Positions 1 to 9,654 of a stretch of DNA of 64,000 nucleotides are shown here, one piece after another. A program made the translations under genes and the position numbers. The notes beneath the pieces are model-generated. The model did no database searches. It worked only from the letters and a program-made list of their open reading frames with translations, and was not told the DNA's origin. Position 1 is the first letter of the stretch, and each line of letters begins with the position of its first letter. This DNA comes from Streptomyces lasiicapitis (GTDB taxonomy: Bacteria > Actinomycetota > Actinomycetes > Streptomycetales > Streptomycetaceae), in the NCBI RefSeq assembly GCF_014646335.1, contig NZ_BMNG01000025.1:25398-89397 (forward strand). The letters are read 5' to 3'.

Positions 1-1485
1 GTGTTCCGCGACGACGCGGCCGTGGAAGAGGACGAGTACGCGGTCGCAGCGGCGCAGATCGTCGAGTTCGTCGGACACGACGAGCACGGCGGTGCCGTCC
101 TCGCGGGCGTGGTCGACGCGGGCGAGCAGCGACTCCTTGGACTTCACGTCGACGCCCGCGGTGGGGTTGATGAGGACGAGCAGGCGCGGCTCGGAGGCGA
201 GGGCGCGCGCCATCACGACCTTCTGCGCGTTGCCTCCGGAGAGGTCGGACACGGGCTGGTCCGGTCCTTCGGCGTGGATGTCGAGCCGCTCGATGAGCTC
301 GCCCGCGAAGGCGCGCTTGCGGTCGGAGCCGACGAAGCCGTACCGGCCGAGCCGGCCGAGGACGCTCATGGTCGCGTTGTCCCCGATGGACATGGAGAAC
401 ACCAGGCCCTCGCCGTGCCGGTCGCGCGGTACGCAGCCGACTCCGGCCCGCAGCGCGGCGGGCACGTCGCCGAACTTCAAGGGCTCGCCGTCGAGGAGGG
501 CGGTGCCCGAGGTCGGCGTGTGCAGCCCGGTGAACGACTCCGCGAGGTTGATCTTCCCGCTGCCGCTGGACCCGGCGAGCCCGACGACCTCGCCCCGGCG
601 CACGGTGAGGTCGACGTCGGCGTACGAGGGACTGCTCAGACCGCGCACGTCGAGCAGCACGGGCGCGGCGGCGGGCACCTCGGCCCTGGCGCGGGCCTTG
701 CTCTCGGTGAGCGCCTCGCCCGCCATGGCCTCCACGAGGGCGGCGCGGGGCAGGTCCGCGACGGGGGCCGTGGTGATCCAGCGGGCGTCGCGCAGGACCG
801 TGACGGTCTGGCAGACCTCGTACACCTCTTGCAGGTGGTGCGAGATGAACAGGAACGTGACGCCGGAGTCCTGCAGCGTCCGCATGCGCGTGAAGAGGCG
901 CTCGATCTCGCGGTTGTCGAGCTGCGCGGTGGGCTCGTCGAGGACGATGAAGCGCGCACCGAAGCTCAACGCCCGTGCGATCTCCACCATTTGGCGGTCC
1001 TCGACCTTGAGGTCGGCGGTGCGCGCCTCGGGGTCGACGCGCACGTCCCAGGTGCGCAGGACCTCGGCGGCCTCCGCCTTGAGGCGGCGCCAGCTGATGA
1101 ATCCGCCGCGGCCCCGCGGCTGACGGTTGATGAAGAGGTTCTCGGCGACGGTCAGTTCGGGCACGACCGTGGGCCGCTGGTACACGCAGGCGACCTTGCG
1201 GCGCCAGGCGTCGCGGTCGGCGAGCGGCGGCGCGCCCTCGCCGTCGAACAGGACGGTGCCCGCGTCCGGGGCCTGCAGGCCGGTGAGGATGGTGACGAGG
1301 GTGGACTTGCCCGCGCCGTTGCGGCCGACGAGCGCGTGGGACTCGCCGGGCCTGACGGTGAGGCGGCCGTCCTGGAGGGCCACGGTGGGTCCGTACCGCT
1401 TGACGATGCCGGACGCCTCGACGAGGGGCGGGGGCGCCGCGGGGCTCGGTGGGGTCGCGGAGTTCGGTGGGGTCGGCGACTTCAT
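1..1485 (-). CDS. Sugar ABC transporter ATP-binding protein, CUT2 type (3' end outside window)
   Basis: This is the ATPase of a ribose/xylose-type importer, with two nucleotide-binding domains in one chain. About 495 codons are visible from the ATG at 1485 and the frame is still open at base 1, so the C-terminus is missing. The first domain has a canonical Walker A (GRNGAGKST, Lys60) and Walker B (VLDEPT). The second is degenerate: its P-loop reads GSSGSGKIN, and its Walker B carries Ile439-Asn440 where Asp-Glu is expected (LVLINPTAGVD). Degenerate second domains are known in this family, so one hydrolytic site is likely. The start overlaps the stop of the upstream binding-protein gene as ATGA, indicating translational coupling. 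The permease presumably lies left of base 1. The sugar is unknown. Confidence 0.93.
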   Translation of the reverse strand, partial: MKSPTPPNSATPPSPAAPPPLVEASGIVKRYGPTVALQDGRLTVRPGESHALVGRNGAGKSTLVTILTGLQAPDAGTVLFDGEGAPPLADRDAWRRKVACVYQRPTVVPELTVAENLFINRQPRGRGGFISWRRLKAEAAEVLRTWDVRVDPEARTADLKVEDRQMVEIARALSFGARFIVLDEPTAQLDNREIERLFTRMRTLQDSGVTFLFISHHLQEVYEVCQTVTVLRDARWITTAPVADLPRAALVEAMAGEALTESKARARAEVPAAAPVLLDVRGLSSPSYADVDLTVRRGEVVGLAGSSGSGKINLAESFTGLHTPTSGTALLDGEPLKFGDVPAALRAGVGCVPRDRHGEGLVFSMSIGDNATMSVLGRLGRYGFVGSDRKRAFAGELIERLDIHAEGPDQPVSDLSGGNAQKVVMARALASEPRLLVLINPTAGVDVKSKESLLARVDHAREDGTAVLVVSDELDDLRRCDRVLVLFHGRVVAEH

Positions 1486-2564
1486 TTGACCGAGTTGCCC
1501 CACAGCTCGGCGTCGTCCACGTTCCCCTTCGTGACGAGCGGCGCAGGCAACTGGTCCTCGAGGATGCCGCTCGGCAGCTTCACGATGGTGGAGTCGTGGT
1601 CGGTCGGCCCCGGCTTGAACTTCTTCCCGTTCATCGCGGCCTTGATGTAGTACATGCCGTACTTCGCGTACGAGTCGGCGGGCTGCGAGACGGTCGCGTC
1701 GATCTGGCCCTTGCGGATGGCGTCGAACTCCTGCGGGATGCCGTCGTTGGACACGATCGTGATGTGCCCCTTCTCGCCCGCCTTCTTGAGCATGCCCTTG
1801 GACTTGAGGGTCTGCAGGGTGGGCGCGAGGTAGACGCCGCCCGCCTGCATGTAGATGCCCTTGAGGTCGGAGTGGGAGTTGAGCAGGGTGTCGAGCTTGG
1901 ACGCGGCCGTGTCCGACTCCCACTTCGCGGGGATCTCCAGGACCTTCAGCTTCGGGTACTTGTCCTTGACGCAGTCGCGGAAGGCCTCGGAGCGCTCCCG
2001 CCCGTTGACCGACGCGAGGTCCCCCATGATCTGGACGACCTTTCCGCTCTTGACCTGCTTGCCCAGGTAGTCACAGGCCTTCTGTCCGTACGCGACGTTG
2101 TTCGCGCGGACCACCATCGCGACCTTGCCCTTCTCGGGCGCGACGTCGACGGCGACCACGGGCACGCCCTTGCGCTCGGCCTGGTCGAGCCCGGCGGAGA
2201 TGGCGGCGCTGTCGAGCGGGGCCACCACCAGGCCCTTGACGCCCTGGTTGAGCTGGTTGTTGATGTCGGTGATCTGCTGCGTGGGGTCGCTGTTGGAGTT
2301 GACGGTCTTGAGCGCGTCGACGTCCTCGGACTTCGCCATCTTCGGTACGTAGTCGTTGTACGACTGCCAGAACGGCGAGGTGAGCAGCGGCAGGACCACG
2401 CCGACCTTGCCCTCGCCGCCGGCCTTGCCACCGGATCCCCCGGTGTCCTTCGTGCTGCCGCAGGCGGTGAGCGCGAGGGCGGCGCAGGCCGCCATGGCGA
2501 CGGCTCGGACCGGCTGCGAACTCCGCATCCTCCGGGGGCTGTTCCGCACACTACTGCCGACCAT
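1482..2564 (-). CDS. Sugar ABC transporter substrate-binding lipoprotein (CUT2)
   Basis: A 360-residue periplasmic-binding-protein type I (RbsB-like) receptor that would deliver a sugar to the ATPase/permease encoded downstream. A basic N-terminus is followed by a hydrophobic stretch and the lipobox ALTAC, so it should be lipid-anchored outside the membrane. The mature part has the two-lobe pattern of the family (KVGVVLPLLTSPFW, then PLDSAAISAGLDQAERKGVPVVAVD). I chose the ATG at 2564 because AGGAG lies 7 nt upstream; an in-frame ATG at 2579 overlaps that site. It is first in a leftward operon and divergent from a GntR regulator, from which it is separated by about 220 bp containing a GntR-type operator. 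Confidence 0.9.
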   Translation of the reverse strand: MVGSSVRNSPRRMRSSQPVRAVAMAACAALALTACGSTKDTGGSGGKAGGEGKVGVVLPLLTSPFWQSYNDYVPKMAKSEDVDALKTVNSNSDPTQQITDINNQLNQGVKGLVVAPLDSAAISAGLDQAERKGVPVVAVDVAPEKGKVAMVVRANNVAYGQKACDYLGKQVKSGKVVQIMGDLASVNGRERSEAFRDCVKDKYPKLKVLEIPAKWESDTAASKLDTLLNSHSDLKGIYMQAGGVYLAPTLQTLKSKGMLKKAGEKGHITIVSNDGIPQEFDAIRKGQIDATVSQPADSYAKYGMYYIKAAMNGKKFKPGPTDHDSTIVKLPSGILEDQLPAPLVTKGNVDDAELWGNSVK

Positions 2565-2728
2565 CTGACGGCTCCTCATCGAGCGTGATCAAGGGGGACT
2601 CAGGGGGATTCAGGGGGGAAACAGGGGCGACTCAGGTAGGGGTCGAGCGACCGATGGGCGAATATTTATCAGACCACTTGGCGCCCACAACACCCCTCGT
2701 CGCCAACTTTTCCCGCTTTCCGGCCGTA

Positions 2729-2741
2729 GTGGTCGGACCAC
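2729..2741. promoter_or_regulatory. FadR/GntR-type operator in divergent promoter region
   Basis: GTGGTC-G-GACCAC is a perfect 13-bp inverted repeat. Its inner 11 bases (TGGTCGGACCA, 2730-2740) fit TNGTNNNACNA, the pattern bound by the FadR subfamily of GntR regulators. It lies 48 bp before the GntR start and 10 bp before a TACACT -10-like hexamer (2751-2756). This fits autoregulation and control of the divergent sugar transporter. Confidence 0.6.
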
Positions 2742-2788
2742 ATCTCTGGCTACACTGCGCGACACCGGCAAGTGAAGGAGCGTTCCCC

Positions 2789-3556
2789 GTGGACCAGAGC
2801 GAGCAGAGCGCCCCGCCCGCGCAGACCGTGCCCGTACAGGCCACCCCCGTACCGAAAGGCGCCGTGCCCGCGCAGAAGGGCACCGTGACCCAGCGGGCCA
2901 TCGAGCAGATCAAGGCGATGATCGGCGAGGGACTCCTGGAGCCGGGCCAACGCCTGCCCACCGAACGGGACCTGGCGACCCAGCTCGGCATCTCGCGCAG
3001 CTCCATGCGGGAGGCGATCCGCGCCCTGACGGTCCTCGGCGTCCTGGAGGCGCGGCACGGCTCGGGCATCTACGTGACGCAACTGGAGGCCGGGGACCTC
3101 CTGGAGACGTTCGGCGTCGTCGCCGACCTGTCGCGCGGCCCGCGCCTGGTGGAACTCCTGGAGGTGCGCCGGGTCCTGGAGTCCACCGCGACCGCGCTCG
3201 CCGCGGCCCGCATCACGCCGGACCAACTGGCCGACGTGGAGAAGCACTTGGCGGCCATGAACGCCACCGACGACCCCGAGGAGATCCTCTCCCACGACCT
3301 CGCCTTCCACCGCGCGATCGCGCTCGCGGCGGGCAACGACACGATGGCGGCGATCCTGGAGGGCCTGTCCTCGCGCACCTTCCGCGCCCGCGTGTGGCGC
3401 GGCTACCAGGAGGAGGGCGCCTTCGAGCGCACCCGGCGCGAGCACGCCCGCATCCACCGCGCGCTGGTCGCACGGGACCCGGAGGCGGCGCGGGCGGCGG
3501 CGGCCGCGCATGTGGGCGAAGTGGAGGACTGGCTGCGGGGACAATTGGAGGGGTAG
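2789..3556 (+). CDS. GntR family transcriptional regulator, FadR subfamily
   Basis: A 255-residue regulator. After a Pro/Gln-rich leader of about 35 residues comes the GntR winged helix (AIEQIKAMIGEGLLEPGQRLPTE, then LATQLGISRSSMREAIRAL). An all-helical FCD effector domain follows (EVRRVLESTATALAAARI, HDLAFHRAIALAAGN). The GTG at 2789 is preferred over upstream in-frame codons because AAGGAG sits 8 nt before it and the upstream part would run through the intergenic operator. FadR-type FCD proteins usually sense organic acids or sugar acids. The divergent CUT2 sugar transporter is the obvious target. Confidence 0.9.
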   Translation: MDQSEQSAPPAQTVPVQATPVPKGAVPAQKGTVTQRAIEQIKAMIGEGLLEPGQRLPTERDLATQLGISRSSMREAIRALTVLGVLEARHGSGIYVTQLEAGDLLETFGVVADLSRGPRLVELLEVRRVLESTATALAAARITPDQLADVEKHLAAMNATDDPEEILSHDLAFHRAIALAAGNDTMAAILEGLSSRTFRARVWRGYQEEGAFERTRREHARIHRALVARDPEAARAAAAAHVGEVEDWLRGQLEG

Positions 3557-3660
3557 CGGGGTAGCGGGGACCCCGACTTCCGTAAAACGTCACGAAAGCT
3601 TGACTGCGCCTTGAACGCCCTGGTCGGCACCGGAGATGGTGGCGAGGGCCAAGAGGGGGG

Positions 3661-6480
3661 ATGGCCGTGTCGTTCGGAGTTCTGGGTCCCATCGAGGTGT
3701 GGCGTGACGGAGTCCCGGTGAACGCCGGGCCCGCGCTGCAGCGGCGGGTGCTCGCGGCGCTGCTCGTGGACGCCAACCAACTGGTGTCGGCCGACGCGCT
3801 GGTGGACCGGGCCTGGGGGACGGCCGGGCCGCGCAGTGGCGTACGGGCCCTGTACGGGTACATCTCCCGGCTGCGCCGGGCGTTGGAGGGGCACGACGTG
3901 TCCCTCACGCGGGAGGAGGGCAGCGGCTACCGGCTGCGGGTCAGCCCCCAGGCCGTCGACCTGCACCGGTTTCACCACCTGCTGGAACAGGGCCGCGCGG
4001 CGCCCGCCGACGAGGAGGCCGAGGCCCTGTTGGAGGCGGCTCTCGGCTCGTGGCGCGGGGAGGCGTTCGCCGGGGCGGACACCCCGTGGTTCAACGCGCA
4101 ACGCGACGTGCTCGACGGCGAGCGGTTCGCCGCCCAGTTGGATCTGACCGAGGTGCGGCTGCGCCTCGCGAAGCACGCCCTGGTGCTGACCGAGCTGTCG
4201 GGCCGGGCCGAGGCGCATCCGCTGGACGAGCGGGTGGCGGGGCATCTGATGCTGGCGCTGTACCGGTGCGGGCGGCAGGCCGAGGCACTGGCGTGTCACG
4301 AACGCCTCCGGCGGGACCTGGCCACGGAGCTGGGCATCGACCCCGGCGCGCCGCTACGACGCCTGCATCAGCAGATCCTCGCCGCCGACCCGGCGCTCCA
4401 CCCCGCCCCGATCACACCCGCCACCTCACGCCCACCCCGTGCCTCCCGGCCGGTGCCGCGGCAACTTCCCCCGTGGCCTGCGACGTTCGTCGGCCGGGAC
4501 CGTGAACTGGCCGCCCTCGACGGCCTGTTCAAGGAGCCCGCCGAAGGCGGCGGCAGACCGACGATCTTCACGATCGGCGGTACGGGCGGCGTCGGAAAGT
4601 CCTGGCTGGCACTGCACTGGGCCCATCAGCACCTCGACCGGTTCCCCGACGGGCAGTTGTACGCCGCTCTGTACGGTTTCGACCCGGCCGGCGAACCGGA
4701 GCCGCCGGACAGGGTGTTGCGCGGCTTCCTCGACGCCCTGGGCACCCCTCCCCAGGAGGTACCCGCCGACGCGGAGGCCAGGGCGGGCCTCTACCGGTCC
4801 CTGGTCGCCGACCGCCGCATGCTGATCCTGCTGGACAACGCCCGCGACGCCGACCAGATCCGTCCGCTGCTGCCCGGCGGCGCCACCTGCCTGGTCCTGG
4901 TCACCAGCCGCAGCCACCTCGCCGGCCTCACCACCACACACGGCTCCCCGCACCTCACGCTCGACACGCTCCCCGACCCCGAGGCCCGCGAGGTCCTCAC
5001 GCGCGCCCTGGGACACGACCGGCTGGCGGCCGAACCCGACGCGGTGGGCGCCCTGCTGCGGCGGTGTGCGGGACTGCCGCTGGCCCTCGGCATCGTGGCC
5101 GCCCGCGCGGCGGCGCAGCCCCACTTCCCGCTCGCCGAACTGGCCGAGGAGCTCGACGACGCCACCGGCAGGCTCGACGCCCTGACGGTCGGCGACCTGG
5201 CCACTGACCTGAGAGCTGTCTTCGAGACCTCCTGCCGGGCCCTCGACGCCCCCACCGCCCAGGCCTTCGCGTTCCTCGGCCCGGCCCCCGGACCGGACAT
5301 CGGCCTGCACTCCGCCGCCGCTCTCCTCGGGACACCCCTCGCGCGCACCCGCGCCGTACTCCGCGCCCTGGAGGCCGCCCACCTGGTCCAGCAGCACACC
5401 CCGGGCCGCTACCGCATGCACAACCTGGTCCGCCTCTACGCCACCGAACGCGGCCAGGACCGACCCGGCGACATCGGGGACGCGGCCTCGCTCCGCCTGG
5501 CCGACTTCTACGCCCACACCGCGTACGACGGCGACCGGCTGCTCTCCCCACAGCTCACACCGATCGAACCGAGCCCGTCCGAGGCCGCGGGTGCCCGCTC
5601 CTTGCTCGGGGACGCGACGGCGGCCATGGCGTGGTTCGAGGCCGAGCACCACTGTCTGCTCGCCGCGCACCACTTCGCGCTGGAACGCGGCCTGCCCGGC
5701 CAGGCGTGGCGGTTGGCCTGGGCACTGGACACCTTTCACTGGCGCCGCGGTCTCCTGCCGGACCGCATGACGATGCTGGGAGCGACACTCGCCGCCCTCG
5801 ACGCGGCCGGCGAGGAGCCGGCCACGCGCGCACTGGCGCGGCGGCTCCTCGGCCGCACCCACGTGGCCCTCGGCCGGCACGACGAGGCCTTGGCGCGACT
5901 GCGGCAGGCCCTCACCCTGTTCGAGGAGGCCGAGGACGCCGCGGGGACGGCACAGACCCATCTCAACCTCGCACTGGCCTGGGAGCAACAGCGCGACGAC
6001 GCACAGGCGTTGATGCACGCCCTCCAGAACCTGCGCATCCGCGAAACGCTCGACAGTCCTCCGAGGGAAGCCGAGGCACTCAACGCGGTGGGCTGGTACC
6101 ACGCCCGCCTGGGGCACCATCAGGAGGGCCGCGCGTTCTGCGAGCGGGCCCTGACGCTGTGCCGCCGGGACCACTTCCTGGAGGGTGAGGCCTTCACCCT
6201 GGACAGCCTCGGCTACATCGCCCACCACAGCGGGCGGTACGCGGCGGCTCTGGACCACTACCGCCAGGCACTCGCCCTGCGCCGTGAGCTGGGCGACGCC
6301 TACGAGGAAGCCGATGCCCTGGCCTGCCTCGGCGACGTCTACCAGTCTCTCGGCCGCCCTGCCGAGGCGCGCCGCGCCCGGAGCCAGGCCTTGGCCCTCT
6401 ACCGCGACCAGCGCCGCGACGCGGAGGCGGAGCGCACGCGGGCGCTCCTGGCCTCGCTCGGCCGTACGCCGACACGATGA
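3661..6480 (+). CDS. AfsR/SARP family regulator with NB-ARC ATPase and TPR domains
   Basis: A 939-residue multidomain regulator of the AfsR type. Residues 1-95 are an OmpR-like winged helix, with the LALLVDANQLVSADALVDRAW helices typical of SARPs. About 100-245 is the bacterial transcriptional activation domain (AEAHPLDERVAGHLMLALYR). About 280-560 is an NB-ARC/AP-ATPase with Walker A GGTGGVGKS (306-314) and Walker B LILLD (388-392). The last 200 residues are TPR-like helical repeats (HYRQALALRRELGDAYEEADALACLGDVY). It would bind direct repeats upstream of target promoters in an ATP-gated way. No secondary-metabolite cluster adjoins it, so its targets are unknown. The ATG has GAGGGG only 2 nt upstream; a GTG at 3667 has better spacing. 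Confidence 0.92.
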   Translation: MAVSFGVLGPIEVWRDGVPVNAGPALQRRVLAALLVDANQLVSADALVDRAWGTAGPRSGVRALYGYISRLRRALEGHDVSLTREEGSGYRLRVSPQAVDLHRFHHLLEQGRAAPADEEAEALLEAALGSWRGEAFAGADTPWFNAQRDVLDGERFAAQLDLTEVRLRLAKHALVLTELSGRAEAHPLDERVAGHLMLALYRCGRQAEALACHERLRRDLATELGIDPGAPLRRLHQQILAADPALHPAPITPATSRPPRASRPVPRQLPPWPATFVGRDRELAALDGLFKEPAEGGGRPTIFTIGGTGGVGKSWLALHWAHQHLDRFPDGQLYAALYGFDPAGEPEPPDRVLRGFLDALGTPPQEVPADAEARAGLYRSLVADRRMLILLDNARDADQIRPLLPGGATCLVLVTSRSHLAGLTTTHGSPHLTLDTLPDPEAREVLTRALGHDRLAAEPDAVGALLRRCAGLPLALGIVAARAAAQPHFPLAELAEELDDATGRLDALTVGDLATDLRAVFETSCRALDAPTAQAFAFLGPAPGPDIGLHSAAALLGTPLARTRAVLRALEAAHLVQQHTPGRYRMHNLVRLYATERGQDRPGDIGDAASLRLADFYAHTAYDGDRLLSPQLTPIEPSPSEAAGARSLLGDATAAMAWFEAEHHCLLAAHHFALERGLPGQAWRLAWALDTFHWRRGLLPDRMTMLGATLAALDAAGEEPATRALARRLLGRTHVALGRHDEALARLRQALTLFEEAEDAAGTAQTHLNLALAWEQQRDDAQALMHALQNLRIRETLDSPPREAEALNAVGWYHARLGHHQEGRAFCERALTLCRRDHFLEGEAFTLDSLGYIAHHSGRYAAALDHYRQALALRRELGDAYEEADALACLGDVYQSLGRPAEARRARSQALALYRDQRRDAEAERTRALLASLGRTPTR

Positions 6481-6546
6481 GCCCGCGAGCGCGGCCGGCG
6501 TCCCACGGTCACCCGCGCGACGCCGGCCCACACCCTCCCGATCCGG

Positions 6547-9500
6547 TCAGATCCTGCCCGCCCGCAACGTCACCAGCTCGAACGGCCGCAGCGTCACGGA
6601 CACCTCCGCGCCGTCCCGCTGCGGAGCCGACACTCCGTCGAGCGGCCGCTCCAGCAGGTCGGTCACGGCGAGGGAACCCACGTCGAAGCCGAAGGTGAGC
6701 CGGGTGCGGGCGCGTCCGCCGCGGGCCTCGTGGAAGCGGACGATCACGTCGCCGCTCCCGTCGTCCGCGAGCTTCACCGCCGTCACGACCACCGCGTCGT
6801 CGTCGACGGCCACCAGCGGCGCGACCTCCGCGCCACTGCCGGTGACCCGCCGCTCGGGCAGGTTGATCCGGTAGCCCTCGCGCACGGCGTCCAGCACGTC
6901 GGCGCCGGGCGCCAGCGCGTGCCGGAAGCGGTGCAGGCCCTGGTCGGTCTCCGGGTCGGGGAACCGCGGGGCCCGCAGCAGCGACACCCGCACCGTCGTG
7001 GTGGTACCGGCGTCGGTGTCCCGCACGGCGCGGGTGACGTCGTGGCCGTACGTCGAGTCGTTGACGAGGGCGACGCCCCAGCCGGGCTCCTCGACGTGCA
7101 CGAAGCGGTGGTTGCACGCCTCGAACTTGGCGGCCTCCCAGCTCGTGTTGGTGTGCGTGGGCCGGTGGAAGTGGCCGAACTGGGTCTCCGACGCGTACCG
7201 CTCGGCGTGCACGTCGAGCGGGAACGCCAGCTTGAGGAACTTCTCCGTCTCGTGCCAGTCGACCTCGGTGTCGATGTCGAGCCGCCGCTCGCCCGCCGCG
7301 AGGGTCAGGACCTGGGTCATGCGCGAGGCGCCGAAGCGGCGCACGACCCGCACCGAGGCGCCGTCACCCGGCACGACCTCCTCCGCCTCGGTCAGGTCGG
7401 TGACGGAGTTGCGGTAGAACTCGTCGACGTCCCACGCGTCCCACATGTTCGGGAAGTCGGCGTGCAGTTGGGGCAGGTTCGCGGCGTGGCCGGGGGCGAC
7501 GGTCTCGCGTCCGGCGTCAATGTCGTACGCCGACACGACGAGGCCGCGGGCGTCGATCTCGACGCGCAGCAGACCGTTGTCGAGCACGAAGCCGCCGTCG
7601 GCGCGCGCGGCGATCGCCGACTGGCCCGCGGCGACGGGCATCGCCGCGCCGCCCGCCGCGACGCCGTCACGGGTGTGCGGCGCGGAGTTGAAGACGAGGC
7701 CCCGGCTGCCGTCGCCCGCGAGGGCCTTCTGCGCGGCGTCGATGATGCCGTTCAGGTCGGCCGCCACCGCCGCGTACGTCGCGCGGGCCTCGCGGTGCAC
7801 CCAGGCGATCGACGAGCCGGGCAGGATGTCGTGGAACTGGTGCAGCAGCACCGTCTTCCAGATCCGGTCCAACTCCTTGTACGGGTACGGGAATCCGGCC
7901 CTGACCGTGGCCGTCGCCGCCCACAGCTCGGCCTCCCGCAGGAGGTGCTCGCTGCGGCGGTTGCCCTGCTTGGTGCCGGCCTGGCTGGTGAGGGTGGCGC
8001 GGTGCAGCTCCAGGTACAGCTCGCCGACCCACACCGGCGCGTTCGGGTACTCGGCCTCGGCCTTCTCGAAGAACGCGGCCGGGGTCTCCCACTGGACGGT
8101 CGCCGAACCCTCCAGGTCCCGCAGCCGTCCCGCCTTCGCGATCATCTCGCGGGTCGTGCCACCGCCGCCGTCGCCCCAGCCGGTGGGCGCGAGCGAGTGC
8201 CGGGCGACACCCTTGTCCTTGAAGTTCCGTGCCGCGTGGGCGATCTCGCTGCCCTTCATGGCGCAGTTGTACGTGTCGACGGGCGGGAAGTGCGTGAAGA
8301 TCCGGGTGCCGTCGATGCCCTCCCAGTTGAAGGTGTGGTGCGGGAACTTGTTGGTCTGCGACCACGAGATCTTCTGCGTGAGCAGCCACTTGGCGCCCGC
8401 CGCCTTGATGATCTGCGGCAGCCCGGCCGCGAAGCCGAAGGTGTCCGGCAGCCACGCCTCGTCGTTCTCGACACCGAACTCGTCGAGGAAGAACCGCTTG
8501 CCGTGCACGAACTGACGGGCCATCGCCTCCGAGCCCGGCATGTTCGTGTCCGACTCGACCCACATGCCGCCCGTCGGCACGAAGCGGCCGTCCGCGACGG
8601 CCTTCTTCACCTTCGCCCACACCTCGGGCCGGTGCTCCTTGATCCACGCCCACTGCTGCGCCTGCGACATCGCGAACACGAAGTCCGGCTCGTCCTCGAG
8701 CAGCGCCGTCATGTTGGACGTCGTACGCGCCACCTTGCGGACCGTCTCACGCAGCGGCCAGAGCCAGGCGGAGTCGATGTGGGCGTGGCCGACGGCGCTG
8801 ACGCGGTGCGCGGAGTCGTGCGCGGGGGCCGCGAGCACGCCTTCCAGCTCGGCCCGTGCCGCGGCCGCCGTGCCGTTCACGTCCTGGAGGTCGACGGCGT
8901 CCAGGGCGCGGTCGACGGCCCGCAGGATCTCGTGGCGGCGGCCCGAGTCCTCGGGAAGTTCCTGCATCAGCTCACCGAGCACCTCCAGGTCTATGGCGAG
9001 CTGCCACACCGCCTCGTCGAAGACGGCGAGGTCCATGCGTTCCAGGCGGTACTGGGGTTCCGTGCCCGCCGTCTCCTTGTCGCCCAGTTGGGTGGGCAGG
9101 AAGGGGTGGTAGTCCAGGATGACCGGGTTGGAGGCGGCCTCGATGTGCAGGTGGACGCTCTCGCCGCCCTCGGCGGGCGTCGCGATGCGCACCCACTGAT
9201 TGCGAGGGTTGAGGCCCTTGACCGGAGTGCCGTCCGGGCGGTATACGAGGCCCTCGCACTGGAAGCCCGGCATGTTCTCGTCGAAGCCGAGGTCCAGGAT
9301 GGCCTCGACCGTCTTGCCCGCCCACTCGGGCGGGACGGTGCCCGTGACCCGGAACCAGCTCGTGCCCCAGGGGGCGCCCCAGCGGGTGCCCGCCGCTATG
9401 GGCTCGGTCTCGGCCGCCAGGCCTTCGGCCACGGGGACCGGTTCGCCCGGGGCGTTCCAGACGGCGATGTCCAGGGGGACGGAGTGGGGGTAGACGGCGG

Positions 9501-9564
9501 GGCGGATGCGCTCGTCGAGGACGCGCTTGAGGCGCCCCTCGACGAGGCGACGGTCGTCGTGCAT
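6547..9564 (-). CDS. Alpha-mannosidase, GH38
   Basis: A 1005-residue GH38 retaining alpha-mannosidase. The zinc and active-site segment HAHIDSAWLW contains His260, His262 and Asp264. The nucleophile segment WLPDTFGFAAGLPQI contains Asp374. The beta-rich C-terminal domains typical of the family follow (HFHRPTHTNTSWE). There is no signal peptide, so it should act in the cytoplasm on imported mannosides. The start ATG at 9564 has GGAG 8 nt upstream; an in-frame extension of 29 residues looks non-coding. It follows the GH5-like gene and the CUT1 permeases on the same strand, but a hairpin-rich gap of 271 bp separates it from the GH5-like gene, so it may have its own promoter. Confidence 0.93.
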   Translation of the reverse strand: MHDDRRLVEGRLKRVLDERIRPAVYPHSVPLDIAVWNAPGEPVPVAEGLAAETEPIAAGTRWGAPWGTSWFRVTGTVPPEWAGKTVEAILDLGFDENMPGFQCEGLVYRPDGTPVKGLNPRNQWVRIATPAEGGESVHLHIEAASNPVILDYHPFLPTQLGDKETAGTEPQYRLERMDLAVFDEAVWQLAIDLEVLGELMQELPEDSGRRHEILRAVDRALDAVDLQDVNGTAAAARAELEGVLAAPAHDSAHRVSAVGHAHIDSAWLWPLRETVRKVARTTSNMTALLEDEPDFVFAMSQAQQWAWIKEHRPEVWAKVKKAVADGRFVPTGGMWVESDTNMPGSEAMARQFVHGKRFFLDEFGVENDEAWLPDTFGFAAGLPQIIKAAGAKWLLTQKISWSQTNKFPHHTFNWEGIDGTRIFTHFPPVDTYNCAMKGSEIAHAARNFKDKGVARHSLAPTGWGDGGGGTTREMIAKAGRLRDLEGSATVQWETPAAFFEKAEAEYPNAPVWVGELYLELHRATLTSQAGTKQGNRRSEHLLREAELWAATATVRAGFPYPYKELDRIWKTVLLHQFHDILPGSSIAWVHREARATYAAVAADLNGIIDAAQKALAGDGSRGLVFNSAPHTRDGVAAGGAAMPVAAGQSAIAARADGGFVLDNGLLRVEIDARGLVVSAYDIDAGRETVAPGHAANLPQLHADFPNMWDAWDVDEFYRNSVTDLTEAEEVVPGDGASVRVVRRFGASRMTQVLTLAAGERRLDIDTEVDWHETEKFLKLAFPLDVHAERYASETQFGHFHRPTHTNTSWEAAKFEACNHRFVHVEEPGWGVALVNDSTYGHDVTRAVRDTDAGTTTTVRVSLLRAPRFPDPETDQGLHRFRHALAPGADVLDAVREGYRINLPERRVTGSGAEVAPLVAVDDDAVVVTAVKLADDGSGDVIVRFHEARGGRARTRLTFGFDVGSLAVTDLLERPLDGVSAPQRDGAEVSVTLRPFELVTLRAGRI

Positions 9565-9654
9565 GTGGCGTTCTCCGGTTTCGCTACGTTCGGTGGGTGG
9601 GGTTCGGTGGCCTCGCGGGGTGCGCCCCAGTCCCGCCCCGTTCCGCTGCATCGA

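Noticed and set aside
1..1650. Long open frame on the plus strand over the sugar ABC ATPase
   Set aside because: It is the complement of the real minus-strand ATPase frame; its translation has no recognisable motifs and runs across two genes.
3661..6480. Pathway-specific activator of an antibiotic cluster
   Set aside because: No PKS, NRPS, terpene or other biosynthetic genes lie in the window near it.
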